64,000 nt of DNA from Rs1 sp036960485 (GTDB lineage Bacteria > Pseudomonadota > Gammaproteobacteria > Pseudomonadales > Balneatricaceae), in the NCBI GenBank assembly GCA_036960485.1, contig JBALXS010000001.1, forward strand, positions 88,858-152,857, read 5' to 3'. Shown in pieces: positions 8,877-18,212 of the stretch; the first letter of the stretch is position 1, and every line of letters begins with the position of its first letter. The notes below the pieces were generated by a model. The model searched no databases and had not been told where the DNA came from. It saw only the letters and a list, made by a program, of their open reading frames with translations. Made by a program: the position numbers and the translations under genes.

Positions 8877-9698
8877 TCATTTTCTTAGCAAACTTGGAGT
8901 GCTATATATCTTACGGGTTTCAATACAAATAGCTGTCATTCTCTCCCCCCAAACACATCCAGTATCAAGTGCAATAATATTCTCATGAGAAGTTTTACCC
9001 ATTAATGAAGCCCAATGGCCGAACAAAATTAAAGGTTGAGACTGAGGTTGATTGTTAGGGTGTAAATCAAACCAAGGGAGAAGCTCTTTTGATTGGCTGC
9101 CAATATCACCTTTTTGACTTAGCTCTAAGCTATGGTCGTAATGACAAAACCGCATGCGGGTTAAGTAGTTTGTTATACATCGCAAGCGGTCGATCCCTTC
9201 TAGAGAATCATGCCATTGATTAGGAGTATTTCCATACATTTTGTGGAAATACTCTACAAAGTTATCCCCTTGTAATGCTTTACTTACTTCGCTAGATCTG
9301 CAAATAGCTTGTTTTAAGCTCCAGTTAGCTGGGATTCCGGCGTGCGTCATTATGGCATTGAGGTTAATATCGTGATGAAGTAGTGGTTGCGATTTTAACC
9401 ACCACATTAAATCATCACAATCAGTTGCTTGAAGTATTTCTTGTAGGGTATCAGATTTCTTAAGCCTCGCTTTGGCAAAATAAATCGCTAGTAAATGTAA
9501 ATCGTGATTACCTAAAACAACTTTGGCATTGTTTCCTAATTCTTTAATAAACCTTAATGTTTCTAAAGAGTTAGGGCCGCGATTGACTAAATCACCAACG
9601 AACCATAGTTGATCGCCAGCTTGATAGTTGCATTTTTTTAACAAGGCTAGAAGTTCATGATAACAACCTTGAACATCACCAATCGCATAAGTTGCCAA
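8877..9698 (-). CDS. apaH: Symmetrical Ap4A hydrolase ApaH
   Basis: Splits diadenosine tetraphosphate (Ap4A) into two ADP, controlling this stress-linked nucleotide and Np4 caps on RNA. The 273 residues carry the metallophosphatase motifs in order: GDVQGC (7-12), GDLVNRGP (35-42), GNHDLHLL (63-70), THAGIP, and a C-terminal LFGHWASLMG. The start codon is TTG at 9698 with GAGGA at good spacing; translation from it gives the standard ApaH N-terminus, so the unusual start is well supported. It lies 22 bases after apaG and completes pdxA-rsmA-apaG-apaH. Confidence 0.97.
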   Translation of the reverse strand: MATYAIGDVQGCYHELLALLKKCNYQAGDQLWFVGDLVNRGPNSLETLRFIKELGNNAKVVLGNHDLHLLAIYFAKARLKKSDTLQEILQATDCDDLMWWLKSQPLLHHDINLNAIMTHAGIPANWSLKQAICRSSEVSKALQGDNFVEYFHKMYGNTPNQWHDSLEGIDRLRCITNYLTRMRFCHYDHSLELSQKGDIGSQSKELLPWFDLHPNNQPQSQPLILFGHWASLMGKTSHENIIALDTGCVWGERMTAICIETRKIYSTPSLLRK

Positions 9699-9720
9699 TA
9701 TTTATCCTCTGTGCTGTTTT

Positions 9721-10131
9721 TTAATGAAGTGCGTTAGGTTTAGCTAGCGTAAAAGCGGCAATTTCAGCTTTAAATTGGCTGCCTTCTTGTGTGACCATAT
9801 CATAGTGACCGTACATGCTACCTACATCCGTTTCTAAAACAGCACCGGAATTATATTGATAGCTGCTATGAGGAGCAATAGTTGGCTGCTCACCAATAAC
9901 ACCTTCTCCTTGGATTTCTTGTTGCTTTTGATTGCCGTCAGTCACAATCCAATGACGAGAAAGTAACTGGATATTGTAGTCGGCGCTGTTTTTAATGGTT
10001 ACTTGATAGGAAAAAACAAAACGTTTAGCATCACTGTCTGATTGAGCTGCCTCAAATTTTGATTCTACTGTAATATCAATAAATTTTTCTAACGCATTGG
10101 TTAGAGTAGTGTCCTGAGTGTTGTTTTGCAT
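9721..10131 (-). CDS. apaG: ApaG protein (Co2+/Mg2+ efflux-associated fold)
   Basis: ApaG is a small immunoglobulin-like fold protein conserved beside apaH; its biochemical role is unsettled. The product is 136 residues with the family pattern YQVTIKN, LLSRHWIVTDG, and GVIGEQPTIAPHSSYQYNSG. The rsmA stop codon (10133-10135) and this ATG at 10131 are one base apart, so the two genes are probably translationally coupled. The N-terminus is about ten residues longer than in E. coli. An alternative GTG at 10146 would overlap rsmA and adds nothing conserved. Confidence 0.94.
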   Translation of the reverse strand: MQNNTQDTTLTNALEKFIDITVESKFEAAQSDSDAKRFVFSYQVTIKNSADYNIQLLSRHWIVTDGNQKQQEIQGEGVIGEQPTIAPHSSYQYNSGAVLETDVGSMYGHYDMVTQEGSQFKAEIAAFTLAKPNALH

Positions 10132-10132
10132 G

Positions 10133-10969
10133 TTATGGAGTCGCACTAGGTAATAGGGTTATATTTGTGTGCACAAAATCGGCAATGCATATGAACTCAG
10201 CAAGAGATAATGTTTCGGGTCTGCGCGTCGGATCAATATTTAAAGCTTCTAATTGTTCGCCAGTAACGGTGTTTTTTAAATTATTGCGGAGCGTTTTGCG
10301 ACGCATACTGAACGATATTTTAACTATTTTTTGTAATGTCGGTAAATCTTTAGCGACCAACGGCTTATTCTTATAAGGCATTAAGCGCACTATAGCAGAA
10401 TCAACTTTGGGTATTGGATCAAATGCTTCGGGTGGGACAATAAACAATGGCTCAATTTCACAATAGTACTGCGCCATTATACCCAAGCGGCCATATAACT
10501 TATCCCCAGGTTTTGCAGCCAAGCGATCAACGACTTCCTTTTGTAGCATGAAGTGCATGTCTTGCACGCAGGTAGTATGTTGTAGTAGGTGGAAAATAAG
10601 CTGGGTTGATATATTGTATGGTAAATTACCTATAATACGTAAAGGTCGATCATCTTGTTGTAATGAGCTGAAATCGAATTTCATGGCATCAGCTTCAAAA
10701 ATACGAAATTTTTCTTCGTAGTTGAAAAACTTAGCTCTTAGTATTGGTAGTAAATCTCTATCTAGTTCAATTGCATCTAATGCACCGGCCTCGTCGAGTA
10801 TTACTTCGGTTAATGCGCCCAAGCCTGGACCTATTTCAACCATGTGGTCTGTTGTTCTAGGGCTAACGCCGCGAATTATTCGTCTAATTACTCCTTGATC
10901 TTGTAAGAAGTTTTGTCCAAAGCGTTTACGTGCTTTGTGTCCAGCGTTGTTGCTGTTCTGGCGGCTCAT
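10133..10969 (-). CDS. rsmA: 16S rRNA dimethyladenosine transferase RsmA (KsgA)
   Basis: Dimethylates A1518 and A1519 in the 3' helix of 16S rRNA during late 30S assembly, using SAM. From the ATG at 10969 the protein has 278 residues: KRFGQNFLQD at the N-terminus, SAM motif VEIGPGLGALT (about 44-54), the catalytic NLPYNIST motif, and PPEAFDPIPKVDSA. I chose this start because it follows the pdxA stop and has AAAGG nine bases upstream; a longer frame would overlap pdxA. It is tightly linked with pdxA upstream and apaG downstream, the classic enterobacterial-pseudomonad order. Confidence 0.97.
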   Translation of the reverse strand: MSRQNSNNAGHKARKRFGQNFLQDQGVIRRIIRGVSPRTTDHMVEIGPGLGALTEVILDEAGALDAIELDRDLLPILRAKFFNYEEKFRIFEADAMKFDFSSLQQDDRPLRIIGNLPYNISTQLIFHLLQHTTCVQDMHFMLQKEVVDRLAAKPGDKLYGRLGIMAQYYCEIEPLFIVPPEAFDPIPKVDSAIVRLMPYKNKPLVAKDLPTLQKIVKISFSMRRKTLRNNLKNTVTGEQLEALNIDPTRRPETLSLAEFICIADFVHTNITLLPSATP

Positions 10970-10976
10970 ATATTTT

Positions 10977-11978
10977 TTAACCTTTCGTTTGTTGTTGGCA
11001 TTGGTGAGCCAGTTTTGTTGCATATCCGATTGCTACTTCTAAGCTTCCTGTATCAGCTTGCCCTGTACCTGCAATATCGAGTGCGGTTCCATGGTCTACA
11101 GATGTGCGAATTATTGGTAGTCCTAATGTGATATTAACAGCCTTACCAAAGCCTGAATATTTAAGCACAGGTAATCCTTGGTCGTGGTACATGGCGAGTA
11201 CGGCATCACATGTTTTTAAATACTTATCAGTAAATAATGTATCTGCTGGAAGTGGGCCTATTAAATCTAAGCCTTGGGCTTGGTATTCTGCTAGAACAGG
11301 AATAATTGTATTTATTTCTTCCATCCCCATGTGGCCATTTTCGCCAGCGTGTGGGTTTAAGCCACAAACCAGTATCTTTGGTTTATTAATTGCGAACACA
11401 TGTTGCAAATCTGAGTACAGGATATCAATAATATTGCGTAACTTACTTTTGGTAATTGCGCTACTTACTTTATTTAAAGCTAAGTGCGTGGTTACTAAAG
11501 CAACTCTCAAGTGCTCAGTGGCAAGCATCATCACGACTTCAGATGATTGGGTTTGTTGTTGTAGAAATTCAGTATGGCCAGAAAAAGGTATACCTGCCTG
11601 GTTTATAATACCTTTATGTACCGGAGGAGTTACCATGGCATGGAACTTTCCAGTTAAGCATCCATCGCATGCTAGCTGCAGAGTGTTTATAACATATTGA
11701 GAGTTACTTTGATTTAACGTACCGGCAATAGATGTTTCAGCTAATTCAACAGGATAGACATAAACTTGGCCTTTTCTTGAGGGTGTTAATATGTTGTCAT
11801 CAAAAATAATTACTTCTAAAGGCAATGATAAGTTTTTTGCAGTGTGGGCTAATAATACCGGATCAGCAATTATAACGAGTTGATCAGGATAATCGTATTG
11901 CGAAATTTTAACGACTAATTCTGGCCCTACCCCTGCAGGTTCGCCACTTGTGATTGCGATTCGTTTGATGTCGGTCAT
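10977..11978 (-). CDS. pdxA: 4-hydroxythreonine-4-phosphate dehydrogenase PdxA
   Basis: Oxidises 4-phosphohydroxy-L-threonine with NAD in the DXP-dependent route to pyridoxal phosphate; a zinc-dependent homodimer. The 333 residues show the family marks: ITSGEPAGVGPE at the start, TPPVHKGIINQAGIPFSGHT in the middle with a metal-ligand histidine, CGLNPHAGENGHMG, the DAVLAMYHDQGLPVLK stretch, and SVDHGTALDIAGTG near the end. It starts the pdxA-rsmA-apaG-apaH run and is 222 bases from surA, so it likely has its own promoter although the strand is shared with lptD-surA. Confidence 0.97.
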   Translation of the reverse strand: MTDIKRIAITSGEPAGVGPELVVKISQYDYPDQLVIIADPVLLAHTAKNLSLPLEVIIFDDNILTPSRKGQVYVYPVELAETSIAGTLNQSNSQYVINTLQLACDGCLTGKFHAMVTPPVHKGIINQAGIPFSGHTEFLQQQTQSSEVVMMLATEHLRVALVTTHLALNKVSSAITKSKLRNIIDILYSDLQHVFAINKPKILVCGLNPHAGENGHMGMEEINTIIPVLAEYQAQGLDLIGPLPADTLFTDKYLKTCDAVLAMYHDQGLPVLKYSGFGKAVNITLGLPIIRTSVDHGTALDIAGTGQADTGSLEVAIGYATKLAHQCQQQTKG

Positions 11979-12200
11979 ATTAACTCGAATGATAAATTTT
12001 GTAAGGGCTGATTATATACGATCTGTACTAGGCTGTACTATAAAGTAGAAGTATTAGCTTGAGGGAAGTTAGATTGAGAGCATTAATTACTTTGATTATT
12101 GGTGCTAAACAGCACAGTAAACTAACCAAAGTAATTTTTATTATTAGCTTTGGCTAGTTTAGATAAGCCGCTGGTTTACTCTTTAAGAACCTAGCAGTGC
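11979..12200. repeat. Nested inverted repeat between surA and pdxA
   Basis: An outer 10-bp stem AATTACTTTG (12085-12094) / CAAAGTAATT (12127-12136) encloses a small hairpin GTGCT-aaac-AGCAC (12102-12115). A T-rich run follows on the plus strand, but no plus-strand gene ends here; on the minus strand it lies in the surA-pdxA gap and could slow or end surA transcripts. Function is not clear. Confidence 0.45.
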
Positions 12201-13496
12201 TTATTTGAATTCTACATAAGCATTAGCACGTATTTCGCGTAACCAGTTGTCTTTTTCTTCGTTAAACTTACGTTTTCCTAGAATATCACGTGCTTGGTTT
12301 TCTTGAGCTAAGTTGTTTACATTTTCAGTTTTTCTATCCATTACTTCTAGTATGTGCCAACCAAAACGACTTTCGAAGGGTAAACTAATTTGATTTTTTT
12401 GAGTATCTTTCATAACACGTTCGAATTCAGGAACCATTTGGCCATTTTCAGTCCAGCCTAAATTACCGCCTTGAGAGCTGCTGCCTGGATCATTACTATA
12501 TTCTTCCGCTATAACTTCAAAATCGTTCTTGTTCTTAAGTAAGCGTTGGTAAAGCTGCGCGGCCGTGCGTTTCGCCTGAGACTTTGAGGTTACTTCGCTG
12601 GGTGCTATTAAAATGTGTCTAACTTTGGTTTTTTCGATAGTTACTGGTTTATCACCGTTTCTGGTGTCACGTAACAAGAGAATGTGAAAACCGGTAGGTG
12701 TTCGAGTCGGTTTACTAAATTCTCCTGGGCTTAAAGTCGCTATAGCATCCACTAAAGAAGAAGGTAGTTCGGCTGTTTTTCGCCATCCCATATCACCGCC
12801 ATTAAGTGCATTTGCAGCACTTGAGCTGCTAATGGCAATGTTTGAAAACTTAGCTCCAGAAATTAGTTTTTGGTAAATATTATTAGCTTTGCCTCTCGCT
12901 TCTTTTATATTTGATGGTGTCATTGGGCTAGTAATTGAGACAACAATATCACTGATTAAAACATCTGCATTTGACTTGCTTGCCTGAGAGCGTAAAAAGT
13001 TTTGTATTTCTCTGGCTGATATTTGAATACGTTGGCTAATATTACTTTCTTGCAGCTGGCGAATCAAAATGTCTTTACGAATTTGCTCGCGAGTTTCAAT
13101 GTAATTTTGCCCTTGGTCGATGAGCGCTTGCCTAAAATTAGTAAGGCTCATACCGTTATTTTGTGCAATTGAAGTGATTGCAGCGTTTAGTTGCCTGTCT
13201 GTTACTTTAATGCCTTGTTGTCGAGCCATTTTTAACATGATAGTACGTGATATCATTTGCTCTATGATTTGAGACTGAAGTGCTTTCTTGTTAGGTAATT
13301 TTGCACCTTGTTGTTGTATTTGCTTCATTGCTCTATCGAGGTTACTAATGAAGTTGGATTCAAGGAGTACCTCATCATTAACAATAGCGATGATTCTATC
13401 AAGTGGAGCGGCAAATGAAGCTTGAGTGAGAAATATGATACCTGAACAAAGTAAAATTCTTCTGAATGTTTTTTTTAACGAACTAGTTGTTTGCAT
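12201..13496 (-). CDS. surA: Periplasmic chaperone and peptidyl-prolyl isomerase SurA
   Basis: Escorts unfolded outer-membrane proteins, LptD among them, across the periplasm to the Bam machine. About 431 residues: a signal peptide (basic KKTFRR, hydrophobic core, cleavage after ASFA), the N-terminal chaperone domain beginning PLDRIIAIVNDEVLLES, and two parvulin domains, the second being the canonical one (KVRHILIAPS, YSNDPGSSSQGGNLGW, FGWHILEV). The start at 13496 overlaps the end of lptD by 14 bases; an ATG seven codons earlier (13517) is equally open, and neither has a strong ribosome site. The overlap suggests coupling to lptD, the usual partner. Confidence 0.95.
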   Translation of the reverse strand: MQTTSSLKKTFRRILLCSGIIFLTQASFAAPLDRIIAIVNDEVLLESNFISNLDRAMKQIQQQGAKLPNKKALQSQIIEQMISRTIMLKMARQQGIKVTDRQLNAAITSIAQNNGMSLTNFRQALIDQGQNYIETREQIRKDILIRQLQESNISQRIQISAREIQNFLRSQASKSNADVLISDIVVSITSPMTPSNIKEARGKANNIYQKLISGAKFSNIAISSSSAANALNGGDMGWRKTAELPSSLVDAIATLSPGEFSKPTRTPTGFHILLLRDTRNGDKPVTIEKTKVRHILIAPSEVTSKSQAKRTAAQLYQRLLKNKNDFEVIAEEYSNDPGSSSQGGNLGWTENGQMVPEFERVMKDTQKNQISLPFESRFGWHILEVMDRKTENVNNLAQENQARDILGKRKFNEEKDNWLREIRANAYVEFK

Positions 13497-16170
13497 TATA
13501 ATATTCACGATTTTCATAACCTTTTATTTTATCTCTAAGTTCTTGGGTCGGGCTTGATCCAATACCGCCTAGACCTTTTAATGAAATTTGTAGAGCAATA
13601 GATCTTTCTCGCTCTAGAGTGGTTAATAGCTCATCCCTGATGACAAGGCGCGTTTTCCAACAGCAACTTTGATATTCTATCCCTGCTGCAATATCGATCG
13701 TCTCTCGAGTCCTCCAGTCATACTGTAGTAATCCTAAAGTTGACCAATTACTGCTCATCGGCCATAGGTAAGAGAAAGTGGTTTGTTTTCGAGTGCCTCT
13801 AGTAAAGCGGTGTCTAAGCCCGATCACATGGTTTATATCTTCTTCATATTTTAAATCGAACGTCATTTCCGAATTGTTTAAGCTACCAGCATCAAAAGCG
13901 GCATCAAACAAAGCGCGAACGCGAGTGTTTGGTCGCCAAGTTATAGCAGTAGCAAAATCGGAGGTATCTTCTTCGAGCGGCAATGATTCAGGATCTATGC
14001 GTACTTTTCTGTCATTAAAATAAAAAGCATGGCCAAGGCTTGCAGAAATAATCTCTCGTCCTTGATCTGAAATGGCTCTAGATGTTAAGCCTAGTGAAAT
14101 CTGTTTGGCATCGCCAAATCTGTCATCACCACTAAATCTATTATTACGAAATAGCGAATCATAGGTAAAGGTTAACTCAGAAGTATCAAAGTCAGGGAGC
14201 TGAGATTGATCTTTAAACGGCACATAAAGCGCATATAATCTTGGTTCTAACGTTTGGGTGTAAGCTGTTCCTTGGAAGCTAAAATCTCTATCGAAATATA
14301 ATCCAGAATCAAGTTCTAAAATAGGTACAGTGACACTTTGGTCACTAGCTGTGCCAGCTACTTGATCGTTTAAACTGTATCTAGAGTTCCATAAAGTGGC
14401 TGTTGGTTTTATATAACCCCAGGTTTTATGCATTTCAGCGGTAATGCTTGGGTTTAAAATCAAACGATCACCAGTGACTCTATCCGCACCTACTAATCCT
14501 GTTTTATCTCTGTCGAACCTAGTAAAGACAGCGCGATAGTTAAAGCTAATGTTCTCTAAGTTATCATTCGGAGTACCTGATATTCTGAATTCAGGTAGTC
14601 GTTGATAGGGCTTAGTAGATTGGTCAATAGTTTGATATTTTTGTAATAATAAAGAGCTTTCCCAAGTATCAGCTTGAAATGACACTTTAGCTGTTTGGTT
14701 TAGGTGGCTATCATCATCTGACCCTACATCTAAATTGGTGCCTAAGTCAGTAAAGTAATCATCATCACTAATTTTAGTGTAATCAATTACAGTCGTAAAA
14801 TGACCGTATTGACCTTCGTGATTAGCGCCAATTGCCCAGCGATCATCTGGGCTTTCACTGCTTTTCTTTTGAAAACCGGTGCTAATTCTATTTAAACTGT
14901 TAGCGTTTAAGTAGCGAAGCTCATTTTCAATTAATAAACCGCTCTTGGTAAACAAAGTGGGCGTTAAAGTGTCGTCAATATTGGGAGCAATGTTAAAGTA
15001 ATATGGGATAGAAACTCTGCTGTCATTGCTTGAAAATTTCACATTAGGATATAAAAAACCGCTTTGTCTTCTGTCATCTATTGGAAAGTATAGCACTGGG
15101 AAATAGAAAACGGGTGTTCCTAAAATAGTAAGCTTAGCATGGCTTGCTCGACCTAAACCTGATTGTGTATCTAAGTTTATTTCAGAGGCCGAAATTTTCC
15201 AGCTTTCATCACCTGGCGGGCAAAACGTAAAACTGCCTTGTTCAATGTTGATAACTTGCGCAGTTTTACGGGTAATAACTTCGGCATCGCCTCTAACGCT
15301 GCTTTCATGTAAGACATATTTAGCGTTAGTGAGCTGTGTACCTTCTTCATTTATATTACCTTTTGCTTTAGATCCTGTAATCAATAACCCAGTTTGGCGA
15401 TATGTTACACCTTCCTCTAAACTGAAAACTCCTGTTTCTTGGTTAAGTTTGGCGAGAGGGCTATGCAAACTTCTGCTGCCTTGTTTTAAATCTACATTAC
15501 CTCTTAATGTTGAACTTTTTCCGAGTACAGTATCTGTTTGATCAGCGCTAACAAACACAGTCTGCAAACTGGGTAATTCTTGATTGATGTCTTCATTACC
15601 AATAATAGGAGAGATGTAACGGCCTTTACAAACTCCTTGCTGGTTTGGATCACCATCAGTATATGGATACCAATCTAACATTTTATTGTCAATATCAGTT
15701 TGCTCTTGGATATTTTGTTGCTCGGAGCGTGCCACCTCAGTATCAAGCAGTAATTGATCTCTTTGTGTATCGGCAGTCATCGCTGGAGGCTCAGATACAG
15801 GTTTAGCTGTTTTTTTTGTGTCAGGTTCAGTAAATTGCTGTTTAGGGACTGCTTGGCCACTCGAATTATGTTGGATGTTTGTATCTAAATCATTGCTATC
15901 CAAATTGCTGTTTCTACGCGAAATGTCAGTATTTACTTGGCTTGGATTCGAGGTGCTAATAGTGCTATTTGAGCTGCTTGTACTGTCATCGCTTACAGAG
16001 GTGTTAGTTGCAATAGTCGCCGTTATTTCAGGAGCAGTGCAGTTCCAAGCTTGATTGATTCTTTTACATTTCCATGCTGGATCAGCATAAGCTGTTGCCT
16101 GAATGTTGGCTAAAATAATCGTTAAAATTGCATAGCTCAACTTTTGCTGGGGGTATTTCTTTAATAACAT
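13483..16170 (-). CDS. lptD: LPS-assembly protein LptD
   Basis: Outer-membrane barrel that, with LptE, inserts lipopolysaccharide into the outer leaflet. About 895 residues: signal peptide (MLLKKYPQQKLSY.. to ATAYA), a Ser/Asn/Asp-rich linker of roughly 100 residues, the LptA-like jellyroll (SSTLRGNVDLKQGSR, PVFYFPVLYFPIDDRR), and a long C-terminal barrel. The adjacent cysteines needed for the essential disulfides are present near the end (YQSCCWKTR), with partner cysteines N-terminally (CKRINQAWNC). I chose the start at 16170 because it places the signal peptide at the N-terminus; an ATG 21 codons upstream would bury it. surA follows with an overlap. Confidence 0.95.
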   Translation of the reverse strand: MLLKKYPQQKLSYAILTIILANIQATAYADPAWKCKRINQAWNCTAPEITATIATNTSVSDDSTSSSNSTISTSNPSQVNTDISRRNSNLDSNDLDTNIQHNSSGQAVPKQQFTEPDTKKTAKPVSEPPAMTADTQRDQLLLDTEVARSEQQNIQEQTDIDNKMLDWYPYTDGDPNQQGVCKGRYISPIIGNEDINQELPSLQTVFVSADQTDTVLGKSSTLRGNVDLKQGSRSLHSPLAKLNQETGVFSLEEGVTYRQTGLLITGSKAKGNINEEGTQLTNAKYVLHESSVRGDAEVITRKTAQVINIEQGSFTFCPPGDESWKISASEINLDTQSGLGRASHAKLTILGTPVFYFPVLYFPIDDRRQSGFLYPNVKFSSNDSRVSIPYYFNIAPNIDDTLTPTLFTKSGLLIENELRYLNANSLNRISTGFQKKSSESPDDRWAIGANHEGQYGHFTTVIDYTKISDDDYFTDLGTNLDVGSDDDSHLNQTAKVSFQADTWESSLLLQKYQTIDQSTKPYQRLPEFRISGTPNDNLENISFNYRAVFTRFDRDKTGLVGADRVTGDRLILNPSITAEMHKTWGYIKPTATLWNSRYSLNDQVAGTASDQSVTVPILELDSGLYFDRDFSFQGTAYTQTLEPRLYALYVPFKDQSQLPDFDTSELTFTYDSLFRNNRFSGDDRFGDAKQISLGLTSRAISDQGREIISASLGHAFYFNDRKVRIDPESLPLEEDTSDFATAITWRPNTRVRALFDAAFDAGSLNNSEMTFDLKYEEDINHVIGLRHRFTRGTRKQTTFSYLWPMSSNWSTLGLLQYDWRTRETIDIAAGIEYQSCCWKTRLVIRDELLTTLERERSIALQISLKGLGGIGSSPTQELRDKIKGYENREYYNANN

Positions 16171-16407
16171 TGATTGAAGTCCAGCCGTAGTAAAATTAGA
16201 AACGTGTGTTTTGATGAATGAATCATTAGTCAATGTACATGATTAATAAAATTAATTAAATTCGATCCATCAAATATATACATGTTTAAATCTCTAAATA
16301 GTAGAATGGGATATAAACTGCTAAAACAGCTTTCTCAGAATTGCGTTGCAGGGGGATAATAAAACATTAACCGTATGAATTACAGTATTTGTGGAAAACA
16401 ATAGAAA

Positions 16408-17412
16408 ATGCAACAACTTCTTAAAGTTCGAAAATGGATAGAATATTTAATTAACAGTAACAAAGTGGCCTTTGAAGAGCCTTGGAGCCTTCTGCCATTA
16501 CAAGGTGATGCTAGTTGTAGATGTTACTTTAGATTGAACTTACCTTCTGCAAGTATGATTGTCGTGGCAAGCCCAGTACAGAAAATTGATAACGCAGTGT
16601 TTGTTAATATAGCCAGACATTGGGCAGAATTCACCGTTAAAGTGCCAGAAGTTTATCAAGTTGAATCCCAGTTGGGGCTTATGTTGATTGAGGATTTCGG
16701 AGAGCAACATTTGTATGATGTTGTAGCAAATCATTATAAAGATGATTTGTATGAGCTAGCACTCGATCAATTACAATTAATTCAACAAACCCCTAATGCT
16801 TATTTGCCCAGTTTTGATCGGCCTTTTTTACTCAGAGAAATGACTCTGTTCGATACTTGGCTAGTGCAATATCAACTTGATTTAGCTGCTCCTCCATCTT
16901 TGCTTACAACTTATGAAGTGCTGATAGAAAATGCTTTAGAACAGCCTCAAGTAACAATGCATAGAGATTTTCATAGTCGTAATTTGTTGTTAGCAGGTGG
17001 GAAAATTGCTGTTATTGATTTTCAAGATGCAGTTAAAGGGCCACTGGCTTACGATTTAGTCTCACTACTTAAAGATTGCTACATTACTTTAGAGCCAGAA
17101 CAAGTAGATTGCTTGATTAGTGTCTATCTTAAACGGTTAAACACATCTAGCTTATTAGATAAGCATATCGATAAACAGCAATTTATTAAGTGGTTTGATC
17201 TCATTGGCATGCAAAGGCACCTGAAAGTACTAGGTTTATTTATTCGTTTAGGTGTGGAGGATGAGAAAAGTAGTTATTTAAAGCATTTACCAAGGGTATT
17301 CAACTACGTTCTTGGAGTGACTGTTAAATATACTGAGTTCGCAGAGTTTCATATCTGGCTAAAAGACACAGTGCAGCCCGAGCTACAAAAACAGTGCTGG
17401 TACCTATCATGA
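16408..17412 (+). CDS. amgK: N-acetylmuramate/N-acetylglucosamine kinase AmgK
   Basis: Phosphorylates the anomeric carbon of MurNAc (and GlcNAc) in the cell-wall recycling shortcut that bypasses de novo UDP-MurNAc synthesis and gives intrinsic fosfomycin tolerance in Pseudomonas. The 334 residues belong to the aminoglycoside-phosphotransferase-like kinases: LPLQGDASCRCYFR as the nucleotide-binding start, LMLIEDFGEQHLYD, and the catalytic loop HRDFHSRNLL followed by VIDFQDAVKGP. It is divergent from lptD, as in Pseudomonas, and its TGA stop overlaps the murU ATG (ATGA), which supports the functional pairing. Confidence 0.93.
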   Translation: MQQLLKVRKWIEYLINSNKVAFEEPWSLLPLQGDASCRCYFRLNLPSASMIVVASPVQKIDNAVFVNIARHWAEFTVKVPEVYQVESQLGLMLIEDFGEQHLYDVVANHYKDDLYELALDQLQLIQQTPNAYLPSFDRPFLLREMTLFDTWLVQYQLDLAAPPSLLTTYEVLIENALEQPQVTMHRDFHSRNLLLAGGKIAVIDFQDAVKGPLAYDLVSLLKDCYITLEPEQVDCLISVYLKRLNTSSLLDKHIDKQQFIKWFDLIGMQRHLKVLGLFIRLGVEDEKSSYLKHLPRVFNYVLGVTVKYTEFAEFHIWLKDTVQPELQKQCWYLS

Positions 17413-18116
17413 AGGCGATGATTTTAGCGGCAGGCAGAGGTAGTCGATTAAAAGAGCTGACAGAAAAAACACCGAAACCTTTGGTAAGAATTCTAAATAA
17501 GCCGCTAATTGAATACCACCTTGATAATTTGCAGCAAGCTGGTTTTACAGACGTTGTGATTAATATCTCATGGTTAGCTGATCAGTTAGAAGAGTACTTA
17601 AATAATCAGTATGAAGGAAGCTTATCGATCACTATTTATCGAGAAGAGCAGGCATTGGAAACAGGAGGTGGAGTGCTTGCAGCGTTAAATGATTTAAGTT
17701 GCGATAATAGCCCATTTTTGGTAATAAATGCGGATGTTATGACCGATTTTGACTATGCCAACATAATTAAAGAAATGGATACTCTGGCGCATTTATATTT
17801 AGTGAAAAACCCAGCTCAGCATAAGGAAGGGGATTTTTGCTTAGGTATTGATGGAATATTAATGTCAAAACAGACCAAAGGCTCTGAAAGTTACACTTTT
17901 TCTGGTATAAGCGTATTAACACCTCAATTATTTGCTGACTGTAATGCTGGTATATTTAGTTTGGCGGTGTTATTCGCCGAGTATGCAGCAAAAGGTATGA
18001 TTAGCGCTGAATTACTCTCGAATAATTGGTTTGATGTAGGTACTCTAGAGCGTTTGAAATTGGCGAGTGCTTGGCAGCGAGAATTACAAGCTTCAGAGTT
18101 AAATACCGGCAATTAA
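17409..18116 (+). CDS. murU: N-acetylmuramate alpha-1-phosphate uridylyltransferase MurU
   Basis: Converts MurNAc-1-phosphate made by AmgK and UTP to UDP-MurNAc, closing the recycling loop. From the ATG at 17409 the protein has 235 residues and starts with the sugar-nucleotidyltransferase signature MKAMILAAGRGSRLKELTEK followed by TPKPLVRILNKPLIEYHLDN; also seen are the uridine-pocket ETGGGV and the metal-site NADVMTDFDY. The start overlaps the amgK stop by the four bases ATGA, so the enzymes are co-translated. Confidence 0.94.
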   Translation: MKAMILAAGRGSRLKELTEKTPKPLVRILNKPLIEYHLDNLQQAGFTDVVINISWLADQLEEYLNNQYEGSLSITIYREEQALETGGGVLAALNDLSCDNSPFLVINADVMTDFDYANIIKEMDTLAHLYLVKNPAQHKEGDFCLGIDGILMSKQTKGSESYTFSGISVLTPQLFADCNAGIFSLAVLFAEYAAKGMISAELLSNNWFDVGTLERLKLASAWQRELQASELNTGN

Positions 18117-18212
18117 TCGCAATTGCGCAAAACAGAATATGTAATAGCTTTCAAGTGAGTGGAGTAACCACTCATTGCAATATAGGTTAACAGTTTAGGA
18201 TAAGTGGTAATA

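Noticed and set aside
11104..11700. 198-codon open frame antisense to pdxA
   Set aside because: It is long but is a shadow of pdxA, which is conserved throughout in its own frame.
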